DNA from: an uncultured Lachnospiraceae bacterium
Lineage (GTDB): Bacteria > Bacillota > Clostridia > Lachnospirales > Lachnospiraceae
Length of the DNA: 64,000 nucleotides
Assembly: GCA_902779355.1 (NCBI GenBank)
Contig: CACZBF010000001.1
Location: forward strand, 1-64,000
Direction of reading: 5' to 3'
A model generated the notes under the pieces. It had not been told where the DNA came from, ran no database searches, and saw only the letters and a list, made by a program, of their open reading frames with translations. A program made the translations under genes and the position numbers. Positions within the stretch are counted from its first letter, which is position 1. Each line of letters opens with the position of its first letter. Below, piece after piece: positions 1-8,517 of the stretch.

Positions 1-160
1 GCAGAGCATAGCACTATCGTATGAAAGAGTAAAATCTACGAGTGCAGGGGTAAATTCCCCTCACCAAAGGGTGAGTGGAATTTAAAATTTCATTTTTCGT
101 TTTTGTATTTTTCATCGATTTTGTCCAAATATAAGGCATTTTTGTGTTATAATTCTTTTG

Positions 161-290
161 AAGAGCAGCGCTCGCTCGAAATTGCTTCGCAATTCCTCGC
201 GTCGTGCTGTCGCACTATAAAAGAAAAAAGACACACCGTATGGCAAATAAATTTGCCTCCGGTGTGTCTTCTTTCTTTTGCACTGCTCTT
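161..290. repeat. Hairpin-rich intergenic element downstream of the ABC ATPase
   Basis: An 8-bp outer inverted repeat (AAGAGCAG at 161-168 with CTGCTCTT at 283-290) encloses a TTGC-TTC-GCAA type hairpin near 180-195, a short GTGC/GCAC hairpin near 204-214, and the large terminator hairpin at 230-268. The arrangement of one outer stem with three internal arms resembles the larger element at 12024-12158. No open reading frame of note lies in 1-300; the first 160 bases hold nothing I recognise. Confidence 0.4.
223..268 (-). terminator. Rho-independent terminator of the sugar-ABC ATPase gene
   Basis: On the minus strand, GACACACCG pairs with CGGTGTGTC (positions 260-268 with 230-238), with an inner GGCAAAT/ATTTGCC stem, and the hairpin is followed by a run of six T residues (224-229). 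It lies about 32 bases past the stop codon of the ATPase gene. Confidence 0.85.
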
Positions 291-300
291 TTATGGTCGA

Positions 301-1413
301 TCAGTTGGTGATCGTAAGCTCCGTCTCTTTGTCGAAGACATGAATCTTCTGCGGATCGAATGCCATCTTCACATGATCGCCCATGCGAGCAGCCGTGCGG
401 CTGTCAACCTTTGCGGTCATGTTTGCGCCAGCGATGGAGAAGTACAGCAGCACTTCCGCACCGAGAAGCTCGTATCCGGTCACGTCTGCCTCGATCAGGC
501 TGTCGCGATAGGTCTCGATGTCATGCTGGGAATCGCTGATGTCTTCCGGTCTCACACCGAGGATCACGGTCTTGCCGTCATAGCCGCCGTCGATCAGCTT
601 CTTTGCCTTCAGCTGCGGAAGGACAACCGAAAACTCACCAAAGGTCAGGGTCACTTTCTCGCCTTCTGCTTTGACGACAGCGTCAACGAAGTTCATCTGC
701 GGGGAGCCGATGAATCCTGCTACGAACAGGTTGTCCGGCTCATTGTACAGCTTCATCGGGGAATCTACCTGCTGGATGATACCATCCTTCAGAACGACAA
801 TCCTGGTACCAAGCGTCATAGCCTCGGTCTGATCATGTGTTACGTAGATGATCGTAGCACCAAGTCTCTGATGAAGGCCTGCGATCTCGGAACGCATCTG
901 CACACGAAGTTTTGCATCCAGGTTGGACAGCGGCTCGTCCATCAGGAAGACCTTCGGGTTACGCACGATGGCACGTCCCATAGCCACACGCTGTCTCTGT
1001 CCACCGGAAAGAGCCTTCGGCTTCCGGTCAAGGAGTTTCTCCAGATCCAGGATCTTTGCTGCTTCATGCACCTTCTGATCGATCTCTGCCTTCGGCACCT
1101 TGCGGAGCTTCAGCCCGAATGCCATGTTGTCATACACGGTCATATGCGGATACAGAGCGTAGTTCTGGAATACCATTGCGATATCGCGATCCTTCGGCTC
1201 AACATCGTTCATGATCTTGCCGTCGATGGAGAACTCGCCGTCGGAAATCTCTTCCAGACCTGCGATCATACGGAGCGTCGTGGACTTACCGCAGCCGGAC
1301 GGTCCTACGAAGATGATGAACTCCTTGTCTTCCACTTCGAGGTTGAAGTCCTTCACTGCCTCAAAGCCGTTGGGATACTTCTTGCATACATTTTTTAACT
1401 TTAAACTTGCCAT
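301..1413 (-). CDS. ugpC: MalK/MsmK/UgpC-type carbohydrate ABC transporter ATP-binding protein
   Basis: This 370-residue protein is the cytoplasmic ATPase of a carbohydrate (CUT1) ABC importer. It has the Walker A motif GPSGCGKST near residues 37-45, the signature LSGGQRQR near 136, Walker B DEPLSNLD near 157 and the H-loop THDQ near 193, followed by a C-terminal regulatory TOBE/OB region (about 240-370) typical of the MalK class. The start is supported by an AGGAGG site (AGGAGGGAGAGAAAC before ATG). No permease or binding-protein gene is adjacent and the gene is closed by its own terminator, so it stands alone. In Gram-positives such solitary ATPases (MsmK, MsmX) energise several sugar importers; that role is an inference here and the substrate cannot be read from sequence. 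The UgpC name reflects family naming, not evidence for glycerol phosphate transport. Confidence 0.93.
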   Translation of the reverse strand: MASLKLKNVCKKYPNGFEAVKDFNLEVEDKEFIIFVGPSGCGKSTTLRMIAGLEEISDGEFSIDGKIMNDVEPKDRDIAMVFQNYALYPHMTVYDNMAFGLKLRKVPKAEIDQKVHEAAKILDLEKLLDRKPKALSGGQRQRVAMGRAIVRNPKVFLMDEPLSNLDAKLRVQMRSEIAGLHQRLGATIIYVTHDQTEAMTLGTRIVVLKDGIIQQVDSPMKLYNEPDNLFVAGFIGSPQMNFVDAVVKAEGEKVTLTFGEFSVVLPQLKAKKLIDGGYDGKTVILGVRPEDISDSQHDIETYRDSLIEADVTGYELLGAEVLLYFSIAGANMTAKVDSRTAARMGDHVKMAFDPQKIHVFDKETELTITN

Positions 1414-1550
1414 GTTTCTCTCCCTCCTATATTTGAAATTGGCAATTTTTTTCCGTCTTTTACATCTTATCTGTTCCGACCTTCTTTTTCCATAGATGAA
1501 ACTTCCAAAGTTTTCTGTCAGAGTTGTGCGTTTTGTCGAAAAAAAACGCG

Positions 1551-1582
1551 AAAAAAAGCCGTTCCGTCAATCTGACGAAACG
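1551..1582 (-). terminator. Terminator downstream of dut
   Basis: On the minus strand CGTTTCGTCA (1582-1573) pairs with TGACGGAACG (1569-1560) with a single mismatch, followed by GC and seven T residues. It would end the long lepB-to-dut gene run. The remaining bases between this site and the ATPase gene (1414-1550) carry the ATPase ribosome site; I could not identify a convincing promoter. Confidence 0.75.
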
Positions 1583-1615
1583 ACTCCGATTTCGTTGTGC
1601 GATATGCCAAGTTTC

Positions 1616-2056
1616 CTAATTTTGCCCTGTAGAACCGAATCCGCCGCGGTCCGTATCGCTTAAGTGTTCCCTTTCCTCGAACTGCAGAGTCGGCTGGTTT
1701 TTCATGATCCGAAACTGACAGATCCGGTCGTTCACATGGATCACCGTGTCCCTCGTCGCATAGACCGGCATCCTCCAGATGTCGTTGTCGCCGGAGTAAG
1801 AATGGTCGATCACGCCCATGGAATTGGTCTGCAGAATTCCCCAGGTCTTGAACGTAGAGCTCCTCGGCACCAGGTGTGCTTCATATCCTTCCGGGATCAT
1901 CATGGAAATGCCAAGGCTGATCAGCGCAAAGTCTCCCGCTTTCAGTTCCACTTCTTCTGCCGCGCGCAGATCCACCCAGTCGGATTTTCCGTCAATGTAA
2001 CGAAGTTTTTCAATGGCATCCGTATGATATTTGATCGCGATCGTCTGTTGTTCCAT
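1616..2056 (-). CDS. dut: dUTP diphosphatase
   Basis: Hydrolyses dUTP to dUMP and pyrophosphate, keeping uracil out of DNA and supplying dUMP for thymidylate synthesis. The 146-residue protein has the trimeric dUTPase motifs: the phosphate-binding PRSS near residue 64, a GVIDHSYSGDN segment near 81, and the C-terminal flexible arm ending RGGFGSTGQN that closes over the active site. The start at 2056 is preferred over an in-frame upstream ATG because TAAGGAG lies just before it and doubles as the stop region of gpsA, 11 bases upstream. It is the last gene of a long run and is followed by a terminator. In many spore-forming Clostridia spoIVA follows gpsA; here dut does. Confidence 0.93.
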   Translation of the reverse strand: MEQQTIAIKYHTDAIEKLRYIDGKSDWVDLRAAEEVELKAGDFALISLGISMMIPEGYEAHLVPRSSTFKTWGILQTNSMGVIDHSYSGDNDIWRMPVYATRDTVIHVNDRICQFRIMKNQPTLQFEEREHLSDTDRGGFGSTGQN

Positions 2057-2067
2057 CGTAACTCTCC

Positions 2068-3096
2068 TTATTTGTCTCTCCACTTCAGTTTGCTGTTCTC
2101 GCTCCGCCGGTCGCGGATCATCAGTTCTTTCACCGCATCTCCCGCGTTCTTCCCGGAAAACAGCACGTCATTTACCGCACTGATGATCGGCATGGGTACG
2201 TCTGCCTTTTCCGCAAGCATTTTCGCCGCGCGCGCACAGTTCACGCCTTCTACGACCATCCCGACTTCGTCCAGCGCTTCCTCGACCGTCCTCCCCTTCC
2301 CGATCAGCATCCCGGCTTTCCGGTTTCTGGAATGCCGGCTTTCACAGGTGACAATGAGATCCCCGATCCCGGTCAGACCGGAAAGCGTTTCCGGCGCACC
2401 GCCGAGCTTCACTGCAAGCCGCGTAATCTCCGCGACACCGCGTGTGATCAGTGCCGCCTTGGTATTGTCCCCGTATCCGAGGCCGTCTGCCATCCCGGCT
2501 GCCAGCGCGATCACATTTTTCAACGCGCCCCCGAGCTCCATACCGATGAGGTCGGGACTCGTATAAACCCGCAGATATTCATTCATAAACACATTCTGAA
2601 CCCGCTCGGCAGTCTCCTGCGCAAGCGCGCCTGCCACCAGCGCCGTCGGGAGTGACTGTGCCACTTCCTCCGCATGGCTCGGTCCGCAAAGGACCGCCAC
2701 ATCACAGTACGGCAGTTCTTCCGCGATCACTTCCGAAAGTCGAAGCAGCGTTTCCTCTTCGATCCCCTTCGCCACACTGACGATGGTCTTTTGGCGCATG
2801 CCTTCCTCAGGCAGTCCGAGCGCGCGGACCTTCCGCGCCGTCTTCCGGATCACCGTGGACGGAACCGCTAATACGAGCATTTCATTTTCGCAAACGGTCT
2901 CCGAAAGATCCGCCGTTATTTTGATCGAATCCGGAAGCCGCAGCCCGGGTAATTTATCCCCGATCGAACGGGTCGAACGGATCATTTCTACGGTCTCTTC
3001 CAGGTGTCCCCAGAGGGTGACCTCATGTCCGTTTTTCTCAAGATGGTTCGCAAGCGCAGCGCCCCAGCTTCCTGCGCCGAGTACTCCGATCTTCAT
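2068..3096 (-). CDS. gpsA: NAD(P)H-dependent glycerol-3-phosphate dehydrogenase
   Basis: Reduces dihydroxyacetone phosphate to sn-glycerol 3-phosphate, the backbone for phospholipid synthesis. The 342-residue protein starts with the Rossmann motif GAGSWGAALA (residues 7-16), contains the conserved GPSHAEEV segment near 139, and the catalytic lysine region LGGALKNVIA near residue 190. Length is normal for the family. It directly follows plsY, whose product uses its reaction product, so these two genes plus plsX elsewhere in the window form the start of phosphatidic acid synthesis. Spacing to plsY is 18 bases, and dut begins 11 bases beyond its stop. Confidence 0.96.
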   Translation of the reverse strand: MKIGVLGAGSWGAALANHLEKNGHEVTLWGHLEETVEMIRSTRSIGDKLPGLRLPDSIKITADLSETVCENEMLVLAVPSTVIRKTARKVRALGLPEEGMRQKTIVSVAKGIEEETLLRLSEVIAEELPYCDVAVLCGPSHAEEVAQSLPTALVAGALAQETAERVQNVFMNEYLRVYTSPDLIGMELGGALKNVIALAAGMADGLGYGDNTKAALITRGVAEITRLAVKLGGAPETLSGLTGIGDLIVTCESRHSRNRKAGMLIGKGRTVEEALDEVGMVVEGVNCARAAKMLAEKADVPMPIISAVNDVLFSGKNAGDAVKELMIRDRRSENSKLKWRDK

Positions 3097-3114
3097 AGTG
3101 ATGATTTTGTCCTT

Positions 3115-3774
3115 TCAGTTTTTCTCTACCTTGGGATGCAGGCTGAATTTGTTTTCTTTTCCCGCAACGAGCCGTCCGATATTCTCCCGGTGGCGCACCA
3201 CGCCGAGCACCATCACAAGTGCTGCGACGATCAGTAGTTCTACGGTCTCCGGCGTCGTCAGGTTCCCGAAGGGATGGATCGTGAGTGCAAAGATGAGGGT
3301 CTGGACAAAGAAAGAGGTCACGATCAGGATCGACCCCAAAGAGACATATTTGGTCAGTGCCAATGCAAGGAAAAAAAGCCCCATGGAAATCGGGAGTTCC
3401 CACCACGCGAATGCCGCGATGAGGCCGACGGTGCAGGCGATGCCTTTCCCGCCTTTAAACTTCATCGGCAGCGGGAAATTATGTCCGAGGATCGCACCGA
3501 ACCCTCCATAGAGCATGAACAGATGGATCTGATCCGGATAAGATTGATGGAAGATCAGCCACGAAAGAAAGACCGCAAGCGCCGCTTTCCCGGCATCACC
3601 GATCAGCGTGATCAAGCCCGCCTTCACGCCGAGATTGCGGAGCGTGTTGGTCATCCCGATGTTGCCGCTCCCTTTCTTACGGATGTCCACGCCCTTACTT
3701 TTTGCATACAAATAACCGGTGGCGAACCACCCCAGAACATAACCGATCGCAAGTGAAACCAGTCTCGGCAGCAT
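3115..3774 (-). CDS. plsY: Acyl-phosphate:glycerol-3-phosphate acyltransferase
   Basis: Integral membrane enzyme that transfers the acyl group from acyl phosphate (made by PlsX) to glycerol 3-phosphate, giving lysophosphatidic acid. The 219-residue protein has about five hydrophobic segments and the three PlsY motifs: SGNIGMTN near residue 36, the phosphate-binding KFKGGKGIA near 104, and a later conserved segment around HRENIGRL near 194. It sits between der and gpsA, the order also seen in B. subtilis. It ends 18 bases before gpsA and its start follows der by 18 bases, so the genes are probably co-transcribed. Confidence 0.96.
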   Translation of the reverse strand: MLPRLVSLAIGYVLGWFATGYLYAKSKGVDIRKKGSGNIGMTNTLRNLGVKAGLITLIGDAGKAALAVFLSWLIFHQSYPDQIHLFMLYGGFGAILGHNFPLPMKFKGGKGIACTVGLIAAFAWWELPISMGLFFLALALTKYVSLGSILIVTSFFVQTLIFALTIHPFGNLTTPETVELLIVAALVMVLGVVRHRENIGRLVAGKENKFSLHPKVEKN

Positions 3775-3792
3775 AGAACCTCCCCCGCTGTA

Positions 3793-5121
3793 TCAATCAG
3801 ACTCTTTCCGCTCCCGCGTGATAAAGCGGAGCGATGTGCCGCGGAATCCGAACGCGTCCCGGATCCGATTTTCCAGATATCTGGTATAAGAGAAATGCAT
3901 GAGTTTCTTATCATTTACAAACACGATAAACGTCGGCGGTTTGACCGATGCCTGTGTCACATAAAAGATCTTCAACCGCTTGCCTTTGTCTGTCGGCGGC
4001 TGCTGCATCGCCACGGCCTCCGTCACGATCTCGTTCAGCACGCCGGTCGCAATTCGCATCGAGCTGTTGGCAATGACCATGTCGATCACGTCAAACAGTT
4101 TGTTGACACGCTGTCCGCTTTTTGCGGAAATGAACAGGATCTCCGCATAGGACAGAAAGCTTAAAACACGGCGGATCTCCTCTTCCTGCTTCTTCACGGA
4201 ATGGTTGTCCTTTTCCACCGCATCCCATTTGTTGACCGCAATGATGATACCTTTTCCTCTGTCGTGCGCAACACCTGCGATCTTGGCATCCTGCTCCGTC
4301 ACGCCTTCCGTCGCATCGATCAGAATGATCACAACGTCCGCACGCTCCACCGCACTCACTGCACGGATGATGCTGTAGCGCTCCAGATCTTCTTTGATCT
4401 TGCTCTTCCGCCGGATGCCCGCGGTATCGATAAAGACGTATTCTTTTCCGTTGAAACGCACATCGGTATCGATCGCGTCCCGCGTCGTCCCGGCCACGTC
4501 CGAGACGATCGTCCGGTTCTTTCCGGTCAAACGGTTTACAAGCGAACTCTTTCCCACATTCGGCTTTCCGATGATTGCGATCTTCGGGCGGTCATCCTCT
4601 TCCTCGTCCTCTGTCTGTTCCGGAAAATGGGAGACGACTTCATCAAGCATTTCACCGAGACCCAGTTTCCCGATGGAAGAGATCGGAAACGGTTCGCCGA
4701 TGCCGAGCTGGTAAAACTCATACACATCCGGCATGTGTTTTTCGAAATCGTCGACCTTGTTAACCACCAGAACCACCGGTTTTCCGGAGCGGCGCAGCAT
4801 GTTTGCCACCTTTTCATCCGCATCCACAAGACCCTGACGGACATCCGTCAAAAACAGGATCACGTTTGCCGTTTCGATCGCGATCTCTGCCTGCTCTCTC
4901 ATCTGCGACAGGATCACGTCGCTGCTCTCCGGCTCGATACCGCCGGTATCCACAAGCGTGAAATCATAGGAAAGCCAGGAAGCATCCGCGTAGATCCGGT
5001 CTCTTGTCACGCCCGGCGTATCCTTTACGATCGCGATCCGCTCCCCCGCCAGCACATTGAACAGGGTCGATTTTCCCACATTCGGACGGCCTACGACCGC
5101 CACGATCGGTTTCTTTTTCAT
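3793..5121 (-). CDS. der: Ribosome biogenesis GTPase Der (EngA)
   Basis: A double GTPase needed for late assembly of the 50S ribosomal subunit. The 442-residue protein has two tandem G domains, the first with GRPNVGKS (about residues 10-17) and DTGG near 59, the second with GKPNVGKS near 184 and DTAG near 233, followed by a KH-like C-terminal domain. NKVD and NKWD G4 motifs are both present. The start overlaps the end of the DUF512 gene by four bases (ATGA), indicating translational coupling. Confidence 0.97.
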   Translation of the reverse strand: MKKKPIVAVVGRPNVGKSTLFNVLAGERIAIVKDTPGVTRDRIYADASWLSYDFTLVDTGGIEPESSDVILSQMREQAEIAIETANVILFLTDVRQGLVDADEKVANMLRRSGKPVVLVVNKVDDFEKHMPDVYEFYQLGIGEPFPISSIGKLGLGEMLDEVVSHFPEQTEDEEEDDRPKIAIIGKPNVGKSSLVNRLTGKNRTIVSDVAGTTRDAIDTDVRFNGKEYVFIDTAGIRRKSKIKEDLERYSIIRAVSAVERADVVIILIDATEGVTEQDAKIAGVAHDRGKGIIIAVNKWDAVEKDNHSVKKQEEEIRRVLSFLSYAEILFISAKSGQRVNKLFDVIDMVIANSSMRIATGVLNEIVTEAVAMQQPPTDKGKRLKIFYVTQASVKPPTFIVFVNDKKLMHFSYTRYLENRIRDAFGFRGTSLRFITRERKESD

Positions 5122-6488
5122 GGCTCTCCCACCATTGCATCAAGCAAACTCTGACCGCTTGATTTTACAATATCCACCGGTACTTGTAAAGCATCCGAAA
5201 GCGCGTCCGTCGTGATGTCATCCAGCAAAACACACTCTCCGGAACGCAGCATATTGATGGGCAGATAAAGCGCATCTCCTAAGTTTTTCCCTTTCAGTTG
5301 CGCCAGGATATCCTGCCCCGTGATGAGCCCCGATACCGTGATCCGTTCTCCGAAAAAGTCGTTTCGGATCGGCACCACATGCGCCGTCACCTCCGGAAAA
5401 ACTTCCGTGCATTTTTGCGCCAACACAGTCAAAAACGGTGCCGCCAGCATCCCCGTCACAAACGTCACTTCCCGCTTGGGACGCGATGTTTTATTTGCGG
5501 CAGCATCCTGCCGGTATGCCTGAAGCGCCTCTTCAAATTCCTCCATCAGAAGGCGTAGCATCCCGACGCCGTTTTCAAGCTGCAGATACCCATCATAGCG
5601 GTCTTCCTCCGGGAGCTCCATGTCCGCCAAAAGATACCACTCGTCACCCGCATGCACGAAATGGGTGCCGTACTTTTGATAGCATTCCTCCTGCCAGCGG
5701 TGGATCGTATCCAGCACGGAGATCGCATCCTCTTTATCAAACGGCTTCAATGGGTAGAGACCTTCCCGATATTTTGTAAGCCCGACCGGCACGACGGAAA
5801 GACTCCTCATCTGCGGTATGAACTGTGTGAGATCGCCGATCGACCGCTCCAGCTCCGCGCCGTCATTGATCCCTTTGCAGAGCACGATCTGTCCGTTCAT
5901 CTCGATCCCGGCCTCCGAAAGCACGTCGATCTTTTTCAACGCATCTCCTGCAAAACGATTGCGCAGCATCTCGCATCGCAGCGTCGGATTCGTCGTATGC
6001 ACGGAGACATTGATCGGCGCCAAATGATAATGGATGATCCGCTCTATGTCGCGGTCTTTCATGTTCGTCAGCGTCACATAATTCCCCTGCAAAAAGGAGA
6101 GGCGGCTGTCGTCGTCCTTGAAATACAGGGTGTCCCGCATCCCTTTCGGCATCTGGTCAATAAAGCAGAAGATACAATGATTCGTACAGGACTTGTAGTC
6201 GTCCATCAGCCCGTTTTCAAACACGAGTCCGATGTCCTCGTCATACTCCTTTTCAATCTCCAGCTCCCACTCCTCGCCGTTTGCTTTCTGCACCAAAAGA
6301 AGGACGTCTTCGTCATCTGTCAGGTAGTGATAATCAAAGATGTCCTCGATCGTCTGGCCGTTCACGGAAAGCAGGATGTCTCCGCTTTCGATCTCCATCT
6401 CTTCTGCAATGCTGCCCGGCACAACACTTTTGATCCGATGGACCGGAGGTTTTTTCTGGTTATTTTTCTTTGTTTCCTGTTGTTTCAT
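5118..6488 (-). CDS. DUF512 family protein (PDZ plus radical-SAM-like)
   Basis: A 456-residue cytosolic protein of the DUF512 family, which is regularly found beside der in Clostridia. The N-terminal part (about 15-80) is PDZ-like ([21 protein letters not shown]). Next comes a cysteine cluster CTNHCIFC (Cx3Cx2C, near residue 101) of radical SAM type, predicted to bind a 4Fe-4S cluster, then the DUF512 region to the C terminus with a MLAAPF segment near 351. Family members are thought to be Fe-S oxidoreductases; the reaction is not established. The gene overlaps the preceding GH3 gene by 29 bases and der by four. Confidence 0.9.
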   Translation of the reverse strand: MKQQETKKNNQKKPPVHRIKSVVPGSIAEEMEIESGDILLSVNGQTIEDIFDYHYLTDDEDVLLLVQKANGEEWELEIEKEYDEDIGLVFENGLMDDYKSCTNHCIFCFIDQMPKGMRDTLYFKDDDSRLSFLQGNYVTLTNMKDRDIERIIHYHLAPINVSVHTTNPTLRCEMLRNRFAGDALKKIDVLSEAGIEMNGQIVLCKGINDGAELERSIGDLTQFIPQMRSLSVVPVGLTKYREGLYPLKPFDKEDAISVLDTIHRWQEECYQKYGTHFVHAGDEWYLLADMELPEEDRYDGYLQLENGVGMLRLLMEEFEEALQAYRQDAAANKTSRPKREVTFVTGMLAAPFLTVLAQKCTEVFPEVTAHVVPIRNDFFGERITVSGLITGQDILAQLKGKNLGDALYLPINMLRSGECVLLDDITTDALSDALQVPVDIVKSSGQSLLDAMVGEP

Positions 6489-7833
6489 AAGAGGTGTTTT
6501 CCATCCACAAATACTTCGTATACAAGATCCGCGCTACCGATGCGTCAATCCGGTCTTCTAAAATCGTGCCGTTTTGCACGGCTGCGAGCACGCCCTGATA
6601 GGCTTCGGCAAGGTCCTTTGGCATGAGGATCATATCGCATCCCGCTTGGATTGCACGGACTGCTGCCTCCCCGGAAGAATAATAATCCGAGATCGCTTTC
6701 ATCTGCAGCGAGTCTGTAATGATGATGCCGTCATATCCGAATTCGTCCCGCAAAATCCCGCTCACCATCTTTTCGGAAAGGCAGGCCGGCGTCTCATCGC
6801 CGAGGATCTCAGGCAGGCAGATATGGGAGACCATGATAAAGTCCACCCCCGCATCCGCGCCTCTTGCAAACGGGATCAGTTCCCGGGAGCGGATCGTTTC
6901 TTCGTCTGCGATCAGGTAGGCTTTTCCGGTATGACTGTCCTCTGCCGTTCCCCCGTGGCCGGGAAAATGTTTGTACGCCGCAAGCACCTGATTGGCATGC
7001 AGGCCTTCTACGTATGCGGCCGCACATTGTGCCACCGTCTCAGGGTCGGAGGAAAAGGCCCGTTCTCCGATCACCGTATTCTCCGCATTCACGAGCACAT
7101 CCGCATCCGGCGCAAAGTCAACGTTGATGCCGAGTTCGGAAAGATAACTCCCGATCGTGTCCGCCGCCTGATAAACCGCCTCTTCCCCGCCGGACGCCAC
7201 TTCCTGCATGGCAGAAACCTCCGGCACTTGAAATGCCGGGTTTTTCCCAATCTTCCGGACGCGTCCGCCCTCCTCATCCGCCGCGAGGAAAAGCGGCAGA
7301 CCCTGGGTTTCGAGGGCAAAGGACTGCGTGTTGGAAAGCATTTCCTTCGTCTGTGCAGGGTCAATGAAATTCGCGTCAAAGTAAACAACACCGCCGACAG
7401 GATAAGCCTTTAACGCTTCTCTCGTCGCGTCTTGCGCCGTTGTCACCTGGCCTGCGCCGGTCAGGAGCTCTGGCGTCACGAAGAAAAGCTGCGCCACTTT
7501 TTCTTCCGTGCTCATCTCTTCCAGATGCTGTTTTGCGAGATCGAGGAATTTCACCTTCGGATCGACGGTCTCCGTTTCCGGCGGAAGTGTCTCGCTTTCC
7601 GTCTCGATCACGCGTTCATTTTCCGTCCCGACGGATGCCGTCTCTGTCGACTGCTCTGTCGTCCCTTCAGCCGTTTCCTCCGTCACCGGAGCCGTCTCCC
7701 CCGGCGCCTCTGACGGCACCGTATTCTTTTGAAACTTCCCGGAAAAAGCGACGGCAGCGATCACAATGACCGCCGCTGCAATCGAAAGCAAAAGCAGGAG
7801 TAAAAGCCTGCCGTGTTTTTTATGTGGATTCAT
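6460..7833 (-). CDS. Family 3 glycoside hydrolase, beta-N-acetylhexosaminidase (NagZ-like), membrane-anchored
   Basis: A 457-residue exported enzyme predicted to remove N-acetylglucosamine from peptidoglycan fragments. An N-terminal Lys/Arg-rich stretch and a long hydrophobic segment (about residues 9-30) form an uncleaved anchor or signal peptide. A Thr/Glu/Ser-rich linker (about 40-90) follows, then the GH3 N-domain barrel. The NagZ signature KHFPGHG plus the catalytic D-S-H pair (near residues 287-300) and the TDSLQM nucleophile region near 370 are present. There is no GH3 C-terminal domain, as expected for NagZ types. The gene overlaps the DUF512 gene by 29 bases and starts 14 bases after yraN. 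Confidence 0.88.
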   Translation of the reverse strand: MNPHKKHGRLLLLLLLSIAAAVIVIAAVAFSGKFQKNTVPSEAPGETAPVTEETAEGTTEQSTETASVGTENERVIETESETLPPETETVDPKVKFLDLAKQHLEEMSTEEKVAQLFFVTPELLTGAGQVTTAQDATREALKAYPVGGVVYFDANFIDPAQTKEMLSNTQSFALETQGLPLFLAADEEGGRVRKIGKNPAFQVPEVSAMQEVASGGEEAVYQAADTIGSYLSELGINVDFAPDADVLVNAENTVIGERAFSSDPETVAQCAAAYVEGLHANQVLAAYKHFPGHGGTAEDSHTGKAYLIADEETIRSRELIPFARGADAGVDFIMVSHICLPEILGDETPACLSEKMVSGILRDEFGYDGIIITDSLQMKAISDYYSSGEAAVRAIQAGCDMILMPKDLAEAYQGVLAAVQNGTILEDRIDASVARILYTKYLWMENTSYETTGNKEK

Positions 7834-7847
7834 GTTCGCTGTTCCTT

Positions 7848-8222
7848 TTATCCGTAAAATCCCGCATAGGAAAACGCATTCTGATAGTGGCGGATCTCAT
7901 CGCCGTCGATCGCGACCACATCAAAACGGCATGGCACGTCCGTCCGTCTGACACGCGTTGTCAAATAATAGAGCGCCACTTTTCCGATCGTTTTCTGTTT
8001 CCTGAGGCCTACCGCTTCCTCCGGCAATCCCGCTTTATGATTGGCGCGGTATTTGACCTCCGTAAAAATGAGCGTCCCGTTTTCCTTTGCGATCAGATCG
8101 ATCTCTCCCATCCTGCAGCGGAAGTTGCGTTCTAAGATCTCATATCCTGCTGCCTCGAGGAACTCTGCAGCAATCTGTTCTTTGTCTTCTCCGAGCCGTC
8201 TCTTGTTCATCCCTGCTCTCAT
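7848..8222 (-). CDS. YraN family endonuclease-like protein (UPF0102)
   Basis: A 124-residue member of the UPF0102 family with a restriction-endonuclease-like fold; the role is unknown, although it commonly follows rnhB. The conserved core is seen as GYEILERNFRCRMGEIDLI followed by a TEVKYR motif (near residue 56), matching the D/E-x-K arrangement of the PD-(D/E)xK fold. The first ATG overlaps the stop of the upstream flhB-like gene (ATGA), which favours coupled initiation there; a second ATG twelve bases later (8210, giving MNKRRLG) is possible, but neither has a good ribosome site. Confidence 0.88.
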   Translation of the reverse strand: MRAGMNKRRLGEDKEQIAAEFLEAAGYEILERNFRCRMGEIDLIAKENGTLIFTEVKYRANHKAGLPEEAVGLRKQKTIGKVALYYLTTRVRRTDVPCRFDVVAIDGDEIRHYQNAFSYAGFYG

Positions 8223-8509
8223 GCGCCGAGTTTCGATTTCAGCTTATCCATATCATTGACAAATACCAGGATCTCCGCGACCACTTCGTAGAGCTCCGGC
8301 GGGATCATCTCCCCGATCTCCAGCTTACTCAAGGTCTCTGCCAATTCCGAATCCGCATATTGCGGCACATCGTTTTCTTCGGCCACCTCAATGATCCGCT
8401 CGGCGATCGCACCTTTTCCGGTTGCAAGGATCTTCGGCGCGCGCTCACCCGGAATATAGGCAAGTGCGACTGCGGTTTTCTCTTTTCCCTTTTTCTGCTC
8501 TTCTGCCAT
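8219..8509 (-). CDS. FlhB C-terminal-domain homolog (YlqH/FlhX type)
   Basis: A 96-residue protein resembling only the cytoplasmic domain of the flagellar export switch protein FlhB. Visible features are AVALAYIPGERAPKILATGKG, then AERIIEVAEENDVP and a terminal helix. The NPTH autocleavage motif of full FlhB is absent. Its partner gene upstream is fliK-like; in B. subtilis the pair ylqG-ylqH occupies the same place after rnhB. Function is not established. It overlaps yraN by four bases. Confidence 0.85.
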   Translation of the reverse strand: MAEEQKKGKEKTAVALAYIPGERAPKILATGKGAIAERIIEVAEENDVPQYADSELAETLSKLEIGEMIPPELYEVVAEILVFVNDMDKLKSKLGA

Positions 8510-8517
8510 TTCTGTCC

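Noticed and set aside
103-1398. Long plus-strand open frame of 431 codons opposite the ABC ATPase
   Set aside because: It is the antisense shadow of a clearly conserved minus-strand gene, shows no domain pattern, and lacks a ribosome site.
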